64,000 nucleotides of DNA from Isoetes taiwanensis (GCA_021234155.1 JAJEKV010000031.1:12450928-12514927), one strand, 5' to 3'. Counted from the first letter of the stretch, positions 12,155-21,500 are shown. Notes: generated from the letters alone by a model not told the origin. Program-made: numbers and translations.

Positions 12155-12224
12155 GCCTCCGGGCATATTTTTCATGTAATTTTGTGAAAGGCCTTCGGGC
12201 ACCTGCTTACAAGCCTTCGGGCTT
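12155..12224 (+). other. Cluster of three short hairpins with TCCG/TTCG loops in the 3' region of the acidic-protein gene
   Basis: GCCTCCGGGC (12,155-12,164), GCCTTCGGGC (12,191-12,200) and AAGCCTTCGGGCTT (12,211-12,224) each fold into a short GC stem closed by a four-base loop; the last two have the very stable C(UUCG)G-type loop. They lie just after the stop codon. A related hairpin TGGCCCTTCGGGCCA sits at 20,529-20,543 after the last gene of the cluster. Confidence 0.6.
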
Positions 12225-12704
12225 ACCTACTGTACATATAACTTTTATGAATGAAATCAAACAGTTTTCATAAAATTTTCTTCAAACAGTGTTCTTCAAA
12301 CAGTTTTTCTGTACATAAAATTATTTGAATTAAATCCAACTGTTTTCTCCAATTATTTTGTCTCCTGTTCGTCTGCTGTTTTCTCTAAAATTTTGTATCT
12401 GCAAATTTTGTCTCAACAAAGTCTCGGGAACACTATAAATCAAACACATGAGAAATCTCTGATTCATCACAGTAACCATAGGAAATTTTCCTATACGACC
12501 TAAAACAATTCCCCAACCTTACAAGTCATTTTTTAGCCTTGATAATTTTGCCTTTAAAATCATTTTTAATTTAGCCTATATAAAATTTCTAAATTCTATT
12601 TTTTTGAATGCAATAAATGGAATAAAATGCCGTGAGAATTTATTGCATGAAATGCAATATTCTCCATATATACCATATACATGTCATGTCCAAGGGAAGA
12701 CCGT

Positions 12705-12793
12705 CGCGCCCGGGCGTGTTAATTCAAGCAATCAATTATTCACGCTAACTTATTTCTAATTATGCCTATATAAATCCATTTTACGCTCTCAAA
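12705..12793 (+). promoter_or_regulatory. Promoter of the coiled-coil gene, duplicate of the promoter at 11,500
   Basis: CGCGCCCGGGCGTG (12,705-12,718) is followed by AATTATTCACGCTAA, TTTCTAATTA, the TATA box CTATATAAAT (12,766-12,775) and ACGCTCTCAAAG. Transcription would start near 12,795-12,805. Two probable non-coding 5' exons follow. The first ends at a donor near 12,872 (ATCTTG|GTGAG). The second runs about 12,961-13,104 (acceptor TTACTCAG, donor CTCAAG|GTTAG) and contains a doubled AATTAAAACCA phrase. Confidence 0.65.
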
Positions 12794-13363
12794 GTTCCTA
12801 CATTTTCTTCCTTCCTTCATACGATTTGCCGGTTGCGCTTCTGCTGTGTTTGGATCCCGAGTCACGAAATCTTGGTGAGCAGATTTATATTCAAAGCAAT
12901 GTTAGATGTTTGGTTTCGGCAATTCCTAACTTACTAAAAGACTCGCCTTTTGTTACTCAGTAGCATCCGTAGCGAGAGGACACCGGAGACTCAGAATTAA
13001 AACCAAAAGCAGAGGACTAAGGTCTGCGAATCGAAAAGCCTCGGAATTAAAACCACAAGCATAGTCCTCCGTTCTTCGAATCCTTCCAGCCTCAGAACTC
13101 AAGGTTAGTTTTCATTTATTTTTAAGTTGCATCTCAATGGCAGGTTTAATCCAAGAAGACAAGCTTTTGCATTTGCTCGAGACAGAGGAAGCAGATGATG
13201 TTTATGAAAACCAGAATAGTTTTTTATAAACTTCATCCGCTTCTTTGTTCGAGTAAATTCTTGAGTTTCTCTTCCTGAATTAATCATGCTATTGCATGCA
13301 AGTTTCTATTATGAATAAGTGTAGTACAAAGCATTAGAAAAATCTGAAAGATAATATTTGAAA

Positions 13364-13703
13364 CACGCTAAGCGTGTTTTATGCTAACCTTAGCCTTCAA
13401 CATGAATACTGCATTTCGGCGTGCATTGTGAGAGGAGAAAAAAACACATGCGGATAGATAAGTAGATAGATAAAGGCCGGGCAATTTTATAATTGCCCGG
13501 CCTTTATCTATCTACTTATCTATCTGTGTTTTTTTTCTCCCTCTCTCTGAATCTGCCCGGCGTATATAGTTTTCCTATATAGCAGTTTACACGCTGAGCG
13601 TGCAAACAATTGTATCCCTACTTTCAACTTTTACGCTAAACACGCCGGGCGTGTCTCTTAGTTTCTAAGTTTATAAATAAATAAATATAACACGCCAGGC
13701 GTG
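13364..13703 (+). repeat. Intronic palindromes of the CACGCC-N-GGCGTG family
   Basis: Inside the intron before the coding start lie CACGCTAAGCGTG (13,364-13,376), CACGCTGAGCGTG (13,590-13,602), CACGCCGGGCGTG (13,641-13,653) and CACGCCAGGCGTG (13,691-13,703). All are 13-bp palindromes with a free centre base. Their arms vary in matched pairs (T with A, C with G), so the symmetry itself appears to be kept. The same family occurs at 15,682-15,723, 16,961-17,379 and 19,430-19,565 and in both promoters. Confidence 0.8.
13453..13524 (+). repeat. Perfect 34-bp hairpin with a four-base loop
   Basis: Positions 13,453-13,486 and 13,491-13,524 are exact reverse complements around the loop TTAT. The stem contains GATAGATAAGTAG, a GATA-type tetramer run and AAGGCCGGGCAATT. 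An outer ACACA/TGTGT pair extends it after a bulge. It lies in the intron between the palindromes at 13,364 and 13,590. A perfect stem of this size fits a very young fold-back insertion, or a small-RNA precursor. Confidence 0.85.
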
Positions 13704-13736
13704 AATACTGATACTCCGCTCACTTCCTATTGATAG

Positions 13737-14351
13737 ATGCCAAGTTATATTAATCACCCGGTTGGTGACGAAGATGCATTGGAATTACATTTGGGCCAGC
13801 AATCACACAGCCCAGCTCCAGTTTCGGCTCCAATCTCCAGTCCGGTTGAACCGCAGCTGAGCACCAGTCCGGCTGGAGCACCAGTCTTGCAACCCCTGGA
13901 GTACTTGGATCAAGTAATGATGATGGCAGCAGAGTGTAGGGCAATGATAGATCTGGGCTCTGGGGCCCTTGCAATCGCACGGAGGCTGGCCCTCTTATCT
14001 AATCACTTCGAGAATGCAGTACATGCATTGATCGAGAGTGAATCTCGCATCCGTCAGCTCGAGATTCAAAATGAGGAGCTGCGTTTCTTAGTGGTTAGCC
14101 TCTATGCCCGGATGCCCCAACACGAACCACTACCACAGGCGGTATACGATGCAATGGAGATGGCTCAACCAATGGAACCACTACCGTAGGCGCTATACGA
14201 TGCATTGGAGGTTCAACCAATGGAGCAGGAGAAGGAGCAGGAGGTGGAGGTGGAGCAGGCGGGGGTGGTGGAGCTAGAGCCCCGGTGTTTTTCTTTGGGG
14301 TTTTACGGAAGAATTCACTATGCCCCGCAATGGAAATGGAAGTATCGATAG
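13737..14351 (+). CDS. Coiled-coil protein of unknown function, with an in-frame TAG at 14,187-14,189
   Basis: The start ATG at 13,737 directly follows an acceptor (CTATTGATAG). The first 150 codons encode a Pro/Ser/Gln-rich N-terminus (roughly residues 20-60), then a helical stretch around residues 60-125 with heptad-like Leu/Ile spacing (ALIESESRIRQLEIQNEELRFL), then PLPQAVYDAMEMAQPMEPLP. A TAG stop follows, but the same frame continues for another 53 codons with a second YDALEVQPMEQ-like unit, a Glu/Val run and FYGRIHYAPQWKWKYR before TAG at 14,349-14,351. The downstream part repeats the upstream motif with Gln (CAG) where the TAG now stands, so a CAG-to-TAG change, readthrough or an assembly error is likely. 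It could be a structural or assembly factor; I do not recognise it. Confidence 0.55.
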
Positions 14352-14506
14352 CCCGGCTACTCGATGGGACCGGGCTTGAAACTTGATAGTCTGGGATTTT
14401 GTCTGGTTTATCCAGATTATATACAATTGTAAACTTTTTCCAATGAATACAACAAATTTTGTCTACTTCTATATTTCTACAATGTAATACATGTTAAATA
14501 CCTTTT
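14352..14506. terminator. Likely 3' region of the coiled-coil gene
   Basis: After the stop come T-rich stretches and TTTCCAATGAATACAAC, a plausible plant polyadenylation context (AATGAA). The minus-strand small frame at 14,507 converges on this point. Confidence 0.3.
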
Positions 14507-14737
14507 TTAAGCGGTTTCTTGGCCATGCAACAAATGTTCCAACACTTTCTCCAACCGTATCCCCACCGGGGTGTTTGCGAGGTAAAGCTTCATCCATAAG
14601 CGCGGCCGATTAATCATTTGTAACTTTCGGACATACTTATCCCCGGCGGAATTCCATGGCGGTTTCTGATCGGATCGATGGAGTCGATCTTGCATAATCC
14701 TACTTTCCTTTTCTGATTTGTAGTTAACATGAAACAT
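14507..14737 (-). CDS. Small basic protein of unknown function (76 residues), convergent to the coiled-coil gene
   Basis: A clean minus-strand frame starts at ATG 14,737 and encodes a charged peptide with WNSAGDKYVRKLQM, NRPRLWMKLYLANTPVG and a C-terminal EKVLEHLLHG. Composition is mixed like a real small protein, with three Trp/Tyr-Leu patches, not low complexity. About 450 bases separate its start from the opposite-facing RG-rich gene at 15,202, so the two could share a divergent control region. No family recognised. It may be chance; conservation is needed. Confidence 0.35.
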   Translation of the reverse strand: MFHVNYKSEKESRIMQDRLHRSDQKPPWNSAGDKYVRKLQMINRPRLWMKLYLANTPVGIRLEKVLEHLLHGQETA

Positions 14738-15201
14738 TCATCTTCGACACTGCAGAAAATTGCTATTCAGACAAATGTTCAAGCTATTGGAATGAGATGA
14801 GTACCAGTGGAATGAGATGAGTACCAGAATTCTGTAGCCATTCTTGAGAAGCTGATTTGAGTCTCTGAAGCTGATTTGAGAAGCTGAAGGCGCTATGGAA
14901 ACTCTGGCGGTCGGGAAAATTCGAATTAGAAGAGAGATTAGGTTAACTACGTTTAGGCGGGATAAATTTGGCGGGATACTTTTTGGGTAGATTGGTTTTT
15001 AAAAACTTAATGAAAGAAGTCGGCGGACGGGTCTTCGTCATTATTATTTGTATGTGTCAAGAATATTTCGAAACTGCATTTTGTGTTTTCTTGAAATTCA
15101 AATTTCTCTATTTCTCGTACAGGTAGAAAAAGCTATTTCTTCGAGCAGCTCGAGCGCGTATCCGAGCGACCTTCCGACTTTGTTACTAGGCGACTCCAGA
15201 G
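14738..15201. promoter_or_regulatory. Presumed divergent control region between 14,737 (minus) and 15,202 (plus)
   Basis: Non-coding. Contains a tandem GAATGAGATGAGTACCAG (near 14,790-14,825), doubled AGCTGATTTGAG phrases near 14,855-14,885 and two GGCGGGATA boxes near 14,955-14,980. No clear TATA box was found. The promoter role is inferred from position only. Confidence 0.3.
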
Positions 15202-16935
15202 ATGTCTTCTAAAGCGAATCGAGGTCGAGGCGGACGGGGCAGAGGAAGCGGTGGAAGAGGAATCTCTAAACCCGGCTCTTCTCAAGTTTCGGAGGGGCGT
15301 TGATCGGAATACCACGAGAATACAGAACCCTATTCAAGGTATTTAATTTGCCACAGAATACACACTGTGTGGAGAGTATTATGCTTGCATGAATTTGAGA
15401 TATTTCCTTGCCTTCAGATAATATGCTTTGCATGAGTTTGAGTTATTATGCTTTGCATGAATTTTAAGTATTAACATCAGTTAATGCTCTGATTGTCCGT
15501 TCTGTAGAACATAATTTTGCTCTGTGAATATAGCGGTGTTAGACAGTTGGAGATAGCAATGTTCAATGAGGTTAAATAGTGTGAAATATGGATTCATGAA
15601 GGGTATGTAGCTTAAAATGTGGATGCAAAATAATTTAGTTTCAAATTCACGCATAACATGGTCAATAATAGGAGCTACCAACACGCCAAGCGTGATTTGT
15701 GGTTTAAATGCACGCCAAGCGTGATCTCTTGTTCTGAAAAGTACTCTAAAAAGTGCTCATCTTCTTTTGCAGTGCTCAAGAGGAAGAAAACCCCTAATAA
15801 TTCGGGTTCTAATCCTGCCAAGAAAGCAAGGGCAGACGACCCAGATGGAGTACCATATGATCTCACCTTAGATGATGAAGGGCCGATTCTTATAGCAACC
15901 CTTGACGACCACACATACGAAGAGGAAATGGGCGAGGGTGCCGAGTGGTACGTTGACCTTGCCAAGACAAATGGCAAGCTCGACTTAACTCTCTTCTCGA
16001 GGAAAAAGGAAGCGGAACAAGATGGCCAAACAAGGGATCCTAATCTCTTGTGAGGAAGAGGATGACACCAAGCGCAAATTGCTCTTGGAGATTACGAAGC
16101 GAGGAAGAAAGATCTGCTTTCGGACTTACTCCTTTGTAGAGCTCGCAGATACAAGGATACGTTCATGAAGGCGGATGTGAGCGGTGAGACATGTTTTAAG
16201 TATGGTTGGCCAACCAATGTAGCGATTCGCCAATATCTATTTGCCAAGGGGTTACTGGTATGCGTAGAGGCATGTTCACTAAACCAACACCAAGTCACTA
16301 TTTGCGACAAGCTAGGGAATTAGCTGACTTGAAAGTTTCTAAGAGGGTCCTAGATCTAGGGAAGGATGTTCAACTGCGGTTTGTCGAAGGCATGGAGGCT
16401 TCATTTTTGAGAATGAACAGCGGAGCCAGTGGCGCTGCTAGAGGCCATGAACAAGTTTGAATAAATACTCGACCATTATCCATTGGGTCTTAAGGAAACT
16501 TTTTGCGATCCATGTGAAGTCCCTCATCCGTTCACCAAGCTCCATTTATGTTAGCGGAAGATATGATCCAAAGACATGCCATGGAGATTGTTGAGCATGA
16601 TTAGTAATCGGGTCAAATGCCTATGCCAATGGATGTGCTACCTTGGGATATGATCTCGAACAAGCCCTGCTTGTGTGGGCCGAACTTCCGGGAGATATTG
16701 TTAAATGAAAATATTAAATTATTGCCGTCATCGGCAAAGGCGTCTGTTGAGGCCTGAAGGCCCTCATCGAGCAAAAAGCCGAGAACAAACAAGCTAAAAG
16801 CAGCGTTCTACAATCACTATCGCATTATAGGAGGTGTCGTATCTTGGATGCCAATACTTCACTGCAGATTTGGTGAGATTAGTGCAACTTTGAATGAAAT
16901 GGGAAGACATTTCTATACAAAAGGTAACTAAGCGC
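15202..16935 (+). CDS. RG-rich multi-exon gene, 5' part, with frame breaks
   Basis: From ATG 15,202 the first exon encodes an Arg-Gly-rich head (SKANRGRGGRGRGSGGRG), typical of RGG-type RNA or DNA binding. After a one-base shift near 15,298 it continues VDRNTTRIQNPIQ to a donor at 15,339 (TTCAAG|GTATT). The intron holds two CACGCCAAGCGTG palindromes (15,682-15,694 and 15,711-15,723). The second exon begins at 15,773 after CTTTTGCAG and splices in frame into VLKRKKTPNNSG, a KKARAD basic patch (possible nuclear signal) and an acidic DLTLDDEGPIL segment. Open stretches continue through frame changes to about 16,930: EARKKDLLSDLLL, FKYGWPTNVAIRQYLF, SHYLRQARELADLKVSK, PMPMDVLPWDMISNKPCLCG, and VSWMPILHCRFGEISATL. 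Family not recognised. The frame shifts are either decay or consensus indels. Confidence 0.5.
15682..15723 (+). repeat. Two CACGCCAAGCGTG palindromes in an intron
   Basis: Identical 13-mers at 15,682-15,694 and 15,711-15,723, 29 bases apart, about 50-90 bases upstream of the acceptor at 15,772. The ~30-base pitch matches the unit length of the array at 17,021-17,337. Confidence 0.8.
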
Positions 16936-16960
16936 ATTAGGATGTTAGCATTTTAATATC

Positions 16961-17379
16961 CACGCCATTCGTGCTTTCAATTCAATTGAATTCGCAGCGG
17001 CTGGTTTCATAAATTGAATTCACGCCAGCGTGTTTTCAAATCAAACCAATTCACGCCCGCGTGTTTTCAAATCAATCAATTCACGCCAGCGTGTTTTTCA
17101 AATCAACTTTGGTTTCATAAATTGTATTCATGCGGTGTTTTCAAATCAAACCAATTCGCGCGGGCGTGTTTTCAAATCAATGAATTCACGCCCGGCGTGT
17201 TTTCAAATCAATTGATTTGAAAACACGCGGGCGTGAATTCGATGATTTGAAAACACGCCTGGCGTGAATTGGTTTGATTTGAAAACACGCCTGGCGTGAA
17301 TTGCATTAGTAACTTTATTCATTTCACGCCAGGCGTGATTTTTCTCTTGATCAATTCTATTCAAATCGCGCCCGACGTG
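16961..17379 (+). repeat. Inverted array of ~30-bp palindromic units, dyad near 17,211
   Basis: Units of the form AATTCACGCC-N-GGCGTG followed by TTTTCAAATCAA repeat at about 17,021, 17,052, 17,082, 17,127 (worn), 17,157 and 17,187. At 17,200-17,223 a perfect 24-bp palindrome built from TTTTCAAATCAA and its complement turns the array around, and units continue in the opposite orientation at 17,224, 17,254 and 17,286, with solitary palindromes at 16,961, 17,325 and 17,367. Each unit is itself palindromic and the whole array is a larger inverted repeat, so nested cruciforms are possible. It lies wholly within the intron between the two halves of the RG-rich gene. Confidence 0.85.
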
Positions 17380-17421
17380 TTTCTATTCTATGATACTGAT
17401 TCAATGTCTGTACTATTGCAG

Positions 17422-19431
17422 TCCATACGTTGAACAAGCTGCATACGCCCATCAATGGGTGGAATATGGCTGCCCATTGCCCACCGCATGGGCGGGTCAA
17501 AGTCCGAGGCATTCAAGCTGCTTTGGAGCGGACTCATCCGGAACAATTATCTGAGGAGAAGAAGAAGGCGCAAGAAAATCAAAGAAAAAAGGTGGTGATG
17601 ACATTGCAGATCCTTCTGAAAGCTCATCCAGCAGGTCAGGACCAACATACTCATATAAGATTGTGTTTTGTAAGGAGGCAGTATGGCTTAAGTGGAATGA
17701 ATTCTGGGACGCTTATGCAAAAAGGGAAGCTGCCGGATACTATGGGTAGGGTGCCTCTGTTGATGTAAGCATCTTTGACTTGAATGTGACAGAGATGAGA
17801 AAGACTGGGGGGCTAGGCGGCCATTTGAGACCATTTGGGTTTTAGACCGGTGCTTAAAGAAGGAAGTCTTATACAAGAAGGGTGCTTTCACCAAGGATAG
17901 GATGTCCTTCATTGAGTGTTGCAGCCATGTAAAGGATGTACGTACAATGAAGTCAGTTGTAGGAGCTGAGTTACAAAAGGCTATCGGGGGATGTGGCATT
18001 ATCGGAAATTGGATTCTTTGGACAAATACAAAGGTCGAGAATGATGACATCAAGAAGTTTGTATTCGGTCAAAGGACTTCCTAAAGAATTGGAAGGCTAA
18101 AAATACAAAACATAAGGAGACTCTACCCCTAAGGTCTTCGGGCTGAGTTGAGAAGAAAAGTGGCCCTTGTGAAGAAGATTCTTGGAGAAGACGACGCTAT
18201 CCCAAAGATTCGAGTCTCCATTGGGTACAAAGGTCTCTTGCCGTAATCAACCGGCCTTAAAAATATATCACTCTTTGTGTTGGGCCGGCCGGGGATGGGA
18301 GAGGAGATATGGGCATGAACGGAAGGACTACTGACTTCTTTACGGTGTATAGGATTGACAACCGAGAGGTCCTTCACTATTGTCATCGTTTGTCCTTGGT
18401 GAGTCACATCTGCATGCACTATCCACGCTCATGATCCGGAGTGCCTCAAAGTTATTAGGGAGGGATGCCTAATATATGATGTTAAGGATAATGAGTCATT
18501 AACAAAGCGGCCATACGAAAGATGGCACATGTGATCTCTGAATATGATATTGCTAAGGCCAAGGGTGACAATAGCGGTGCATGGGAATGTTTTTCTTCTA
18601 GATGATCCGGACTTAAGAACTATATTCTTTCATACGGATCGGGATCGGTCGAGCAGGGATGAGTCGAGGAAGAGGATGAGGATCGGGACCCCCTCCTAAG
18701 TGGGGAAATCAAGCACGAAGCTACAAACTAAGGAGAAGGGCCCCTTAAATAAAAATGGATTTCCCCGTCTATGGCTGCTTACCTCGCCGAGGCATTTGCT
18801 CCAATTGATACAACCCGCTTGGAGCTTCATGTTGGAGGTTATATTGCCGAGAGGCTCTTATGGGTGCAAGAAGATGTCACCGCTTTGTGAGTGATGAGCA
18901 GGCCAAAGACTTTCTCGAACCATTCCTCATGCATGTGCTTGCCAAGTCTCCTAAAGGCCTGAAATCATCAGCAATCAAAAGTCTCGTAGACTTGTCCAAT
19001 TCGAAAGTGGACGTTGCTTCTTGAGAGGGAACTAGTGTCTGCAAGCAGCGATAAGGAAAGCAATAATGAACAAATATTTGCTAAAACTGGTTGCTCAAAA
19101 AATCTTTGTGATGGCGGCGAACTTAGGGAATATCCTTGCCCACATTGCGGGTGATGCAAGCAACAATAGAGTAGATTCATAGGTTAACAATGAACTAATT
19201 GACAGGGAAACCGAAAATGAAGGCAACGAAGGCGGCTCTAGTGATTCACAGGTTTGCCAAATCAATAGTAAAATAATATTAGTTGTGAAGGACCTTGTGG
19301 AACTAATAGAAAATAACAATTCTAACAAATCAAGAAGAAGACGAAGATTAAGGGTGGCGAAAGGGGAGAATGACGCCGATGATGGCCGCAGAAAACCGAA
19401 GATGATAGGTATGGCCTTGCCTACTAAATAG
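17422..19431 (+). CDS. RG-rich multi-exon gene, middle part, with frame breaks
   Basis: The exon opens at 17,422 after ACTATTGCAG with PYVEQAAYAHQWVEYGCPLP. Later open stretches include a Ser-rich segment with SGPTYSYKIVFCKEAVWLKW, a folded-looking segment NEFWDAYAKREAAGYY, VDVSIFDLNVTEMRKTGG, IWVLDRCLKKEVLYKKGAFT, RMSFIECCSHVKDVRTMKSV and GCGIIGNWILWTNTKVEN (to about 18,080). Then TDFFTVYRIDNREVLHYCHR near 18,330-18,390, AAYLAEAFAPIDTTRLELHV near 18,775-18,835, a short YPCPHCG metal-site-like motif near 19,135, and an acidic, Arg-rich tail ending DDGRRKPKMI, with a possible donor at 19,407 (ATAG|GTATGG). At least six frame changes are needed. I cannot assign a family; the regular mix of hydrophobic and charged residues argues for a once-functional protein. 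Confidence 0.45.
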
Positions 19432-19640
19432 CGCCCACGCGTGATTTAATTTGTATTACCTTTGAATTAAATCGCCGCCAAACGTGCTTTGATTATTTTT
19501 TCGTTGTCAAACTAAATCACGCATTAGCGATTTGGTTATGACTATTTCAAATCACGCTTGGCGCGTTTGTATTGTTTGTGTTATCGTATCTTGCTGACCG
19601 GATACATGTTTGATGTTTCATCTTCCATTGCGTTTCTAAG
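19430..19640 (+). repeat. Intron with degenerate palindromes of the cluster
   Basis: GCGCCCACGCGTG (19,431-19,443), a worn CGCCGCCAAACGTG (19,473-19,486) and CACGCTTGGCGCG (19,553-19,565) lie between the middle part and the phosphatase exon. The acceptor is GCGTTTCTAAG just before 19,642. Confidence 0.6.
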
Positions 19641-19641
19641 A

Positions 19642-20234
19642 AGGTTGTGGTGTTCGACCTAAACGGAGTCCTTTGCAAGACTTTTCCGAAAAATAAAGTG
19701 GCTAGAGAACAGTTTCATCAGACACTAGAATCAAACACCAAGTGGATCTATCCGCGGCCGCACTTGAAGGAGATGTTAGACGAGGCATTCAGGTTATTTC
19801 GAGTTGGTATTTGGTCATCCATGGAACTAAGGAACATCAAGGATACTTTGGAGGCACTGGGAGAAATGCGTAGACATTGGTTGACCCTTTGGGATCAGAA
19901 TAAATGTGTGAAGTTCACTAATCCCAAGGATCCAACAGGCAAGCCTATCTTCATCAAACACTTGAGTAACATGATGGACGAACTTGGTATCGAGAATAAG
20001 GATGATATAATCATAGTGGATGATAATCAAACGCAGGCCCTGAATCCACCATCTTACGATCCAAAAAACTTTGCGACATATGATTTTCTGGTGAAGTTTG
20101 TGTCTATTATGCATAATTTGGCTATGGGGAAGACGGTGGGTAAAGTGTTAGATTTGTACCCAGAACTGGATAGAACGGCTGACATGGAACCACACCTTGT
20201 TAAACACGTGGAAAAACATGGATTGATCCCTTAA
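19642..20234 (+). CDS. FCP1/NIF-type HAD phosphatase domain, probably the last exon of the RG-rich gene
   Basis: This intact exon encodes about 196 residues with the blocks of the FCP1 homology (NLI-interacting factor) domain. Motif I is VVFDLNGVLCKTF: the nucleophile Asp is present, and Asn replaces the second Asp, as in the DLNGLL motif of plant members. RPHLKEMLDEAF follows, then motif II VGIWSSMELRNI, then LWDQNKCVKF and KPIFIKHL (conserved Lys), then motif IV DDIIIVDDNQTQALNPPSY. The family removes phosphate from Ser/Thr (RNA polymerase II tail in FCP1/SCP) but the substrate here is unknown. There is no independent promoter upstream; an acceptor site directly precedes the domain, so it is most likely a C-terminal exon of the preceding gene. 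The length fits a bare catalytic domain. This is the clearest homology in the 11-20 kb cluster. Confidence 0.8.
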
Positions 20235-20528
20235 TGTTTTATTGGAATATATGATATTTTTGTATGATATTTGTATTATACAGTATAGCAAATCTTGTAC
20301 TTGCATACCCCACAAACGAGGAATTTTACGTACGGTGTAGATTATGGAATAAGGGGCGAATATGCCAATCCGACAGCTCTCGCTGCCCTACGTCACCCCC
20401 CGTGTGAATATGCACCCAAATCAAAGGGGGTTTAAGGGGGATTTTAATTTAAATGTGTTGGATCCAATGGTTATATTTATTAATGTCAATGGTAGTTATG
20501 TGTTGGTTATTATACTAAAAAAATTTTT

Positions 20529-20543
20529 TGGCCCTTCGGGCCA
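20529..20543 (+). other. Short hairpin TGGCCCTTCGGGCCA after the phosphatase exon
   Basis: A perfect short inverted repeat flanked by T-rich (left) and A-rich (right) runs, about 295 bases after the stop. It resembles the TTCG-loop hairpins downstream of the acidic-protein gene at 12,191-12,224 and may mark the right end of the cluster. Confidence 0.5.
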
Positions 20544-20599
20544 TAAAAAAAAAGCAGACGTGAGAATATAAAAGACATTTAAAACATGTAGCAATATGT

Positions 20600-21500
20600 G
20601 TTATGTGTTTATGTTAATAATGTTAATTTATTATAATAGTGGAGTCTCCAAACTAAACATATTTGTAAATTATGCACTTGAACAATTATATTAAATTTGA
20701 GAATACACCATTTCATTGTGTCTAATAATAAACCAACTGCCTGTACAATAACCTCTCCAACTTGTTTGCTCATGAGAAACTTTTGTAGCTTGTTTCAAAG
20801 CAATAAATGTGTCAATGTTTTATCGATTGTCAACACAAATGTAGCTTTCACATTCTAATAGAGTTAAAAAATTAAAAGCCACGCAAATATTGGTTGAATT
20901 CCTGCCAAACAATGTGTGAACAATGAAATAAAAGAAATGAATAACAATATTAAGAGATCTCAAAAATGGTGAAACACACAAATCTTACCTTCAGCATGAC
21001 AATAGCATCGATCTAGGTCTCCACCATAGGTCCACCATAGGTGCCTGAATGTTCTACAATTTCATACCACCATGCATGCGATGGGCAAGCGGAAGAATCA
21101 GAACTTAAGGTTTTACCAAAGCACTTGCAAAGTAATTGTGTGCAATAGCTTGCCATATGAAAACAGCTTGCTTTGCCGCCACTGTACTTTGACCACCTAA
21201 ATTTCCTCAAATATGTTTCAGAGCTTGCTCTTGTGTTGCACAACCTGCAAAAGCTTCCGCTTCCTAACCTGGTTTGTTGCCGACTGCCATTTGCAGAAGA
21301 CGATTTGCCACTTGAAGAGCTTGAATCCCTGGCGTTGTGCATTTGATTAGGAGAATCATGGTGTGCATTTGATCAGGAGAAGCATAGGCAGTCTGTGCTA
21401 CAGCACCTGATGATGATAGCAGAAGAGCGAAGTCAAGTCCCAGTTACTTAAACAAACAAACTTTTCTGCGCTCCCAAGAATTGAAGATAAGCTCCCAAGA
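20600..21500. other. Mostly non-coding AT-rich DNA; one doubtful minus-strand exon at 21,013-21,342
   Basis: A minus-strand frame at 21,342-21,013 encodes a Ser-rich start and Cys-containing stretch, and a donor-like AAGGTAAG lies just beyond it near 20,990. No family recognised and no partner exon proven. I treat it as an unassigned exon-like scrap. Confidence 0.25.
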
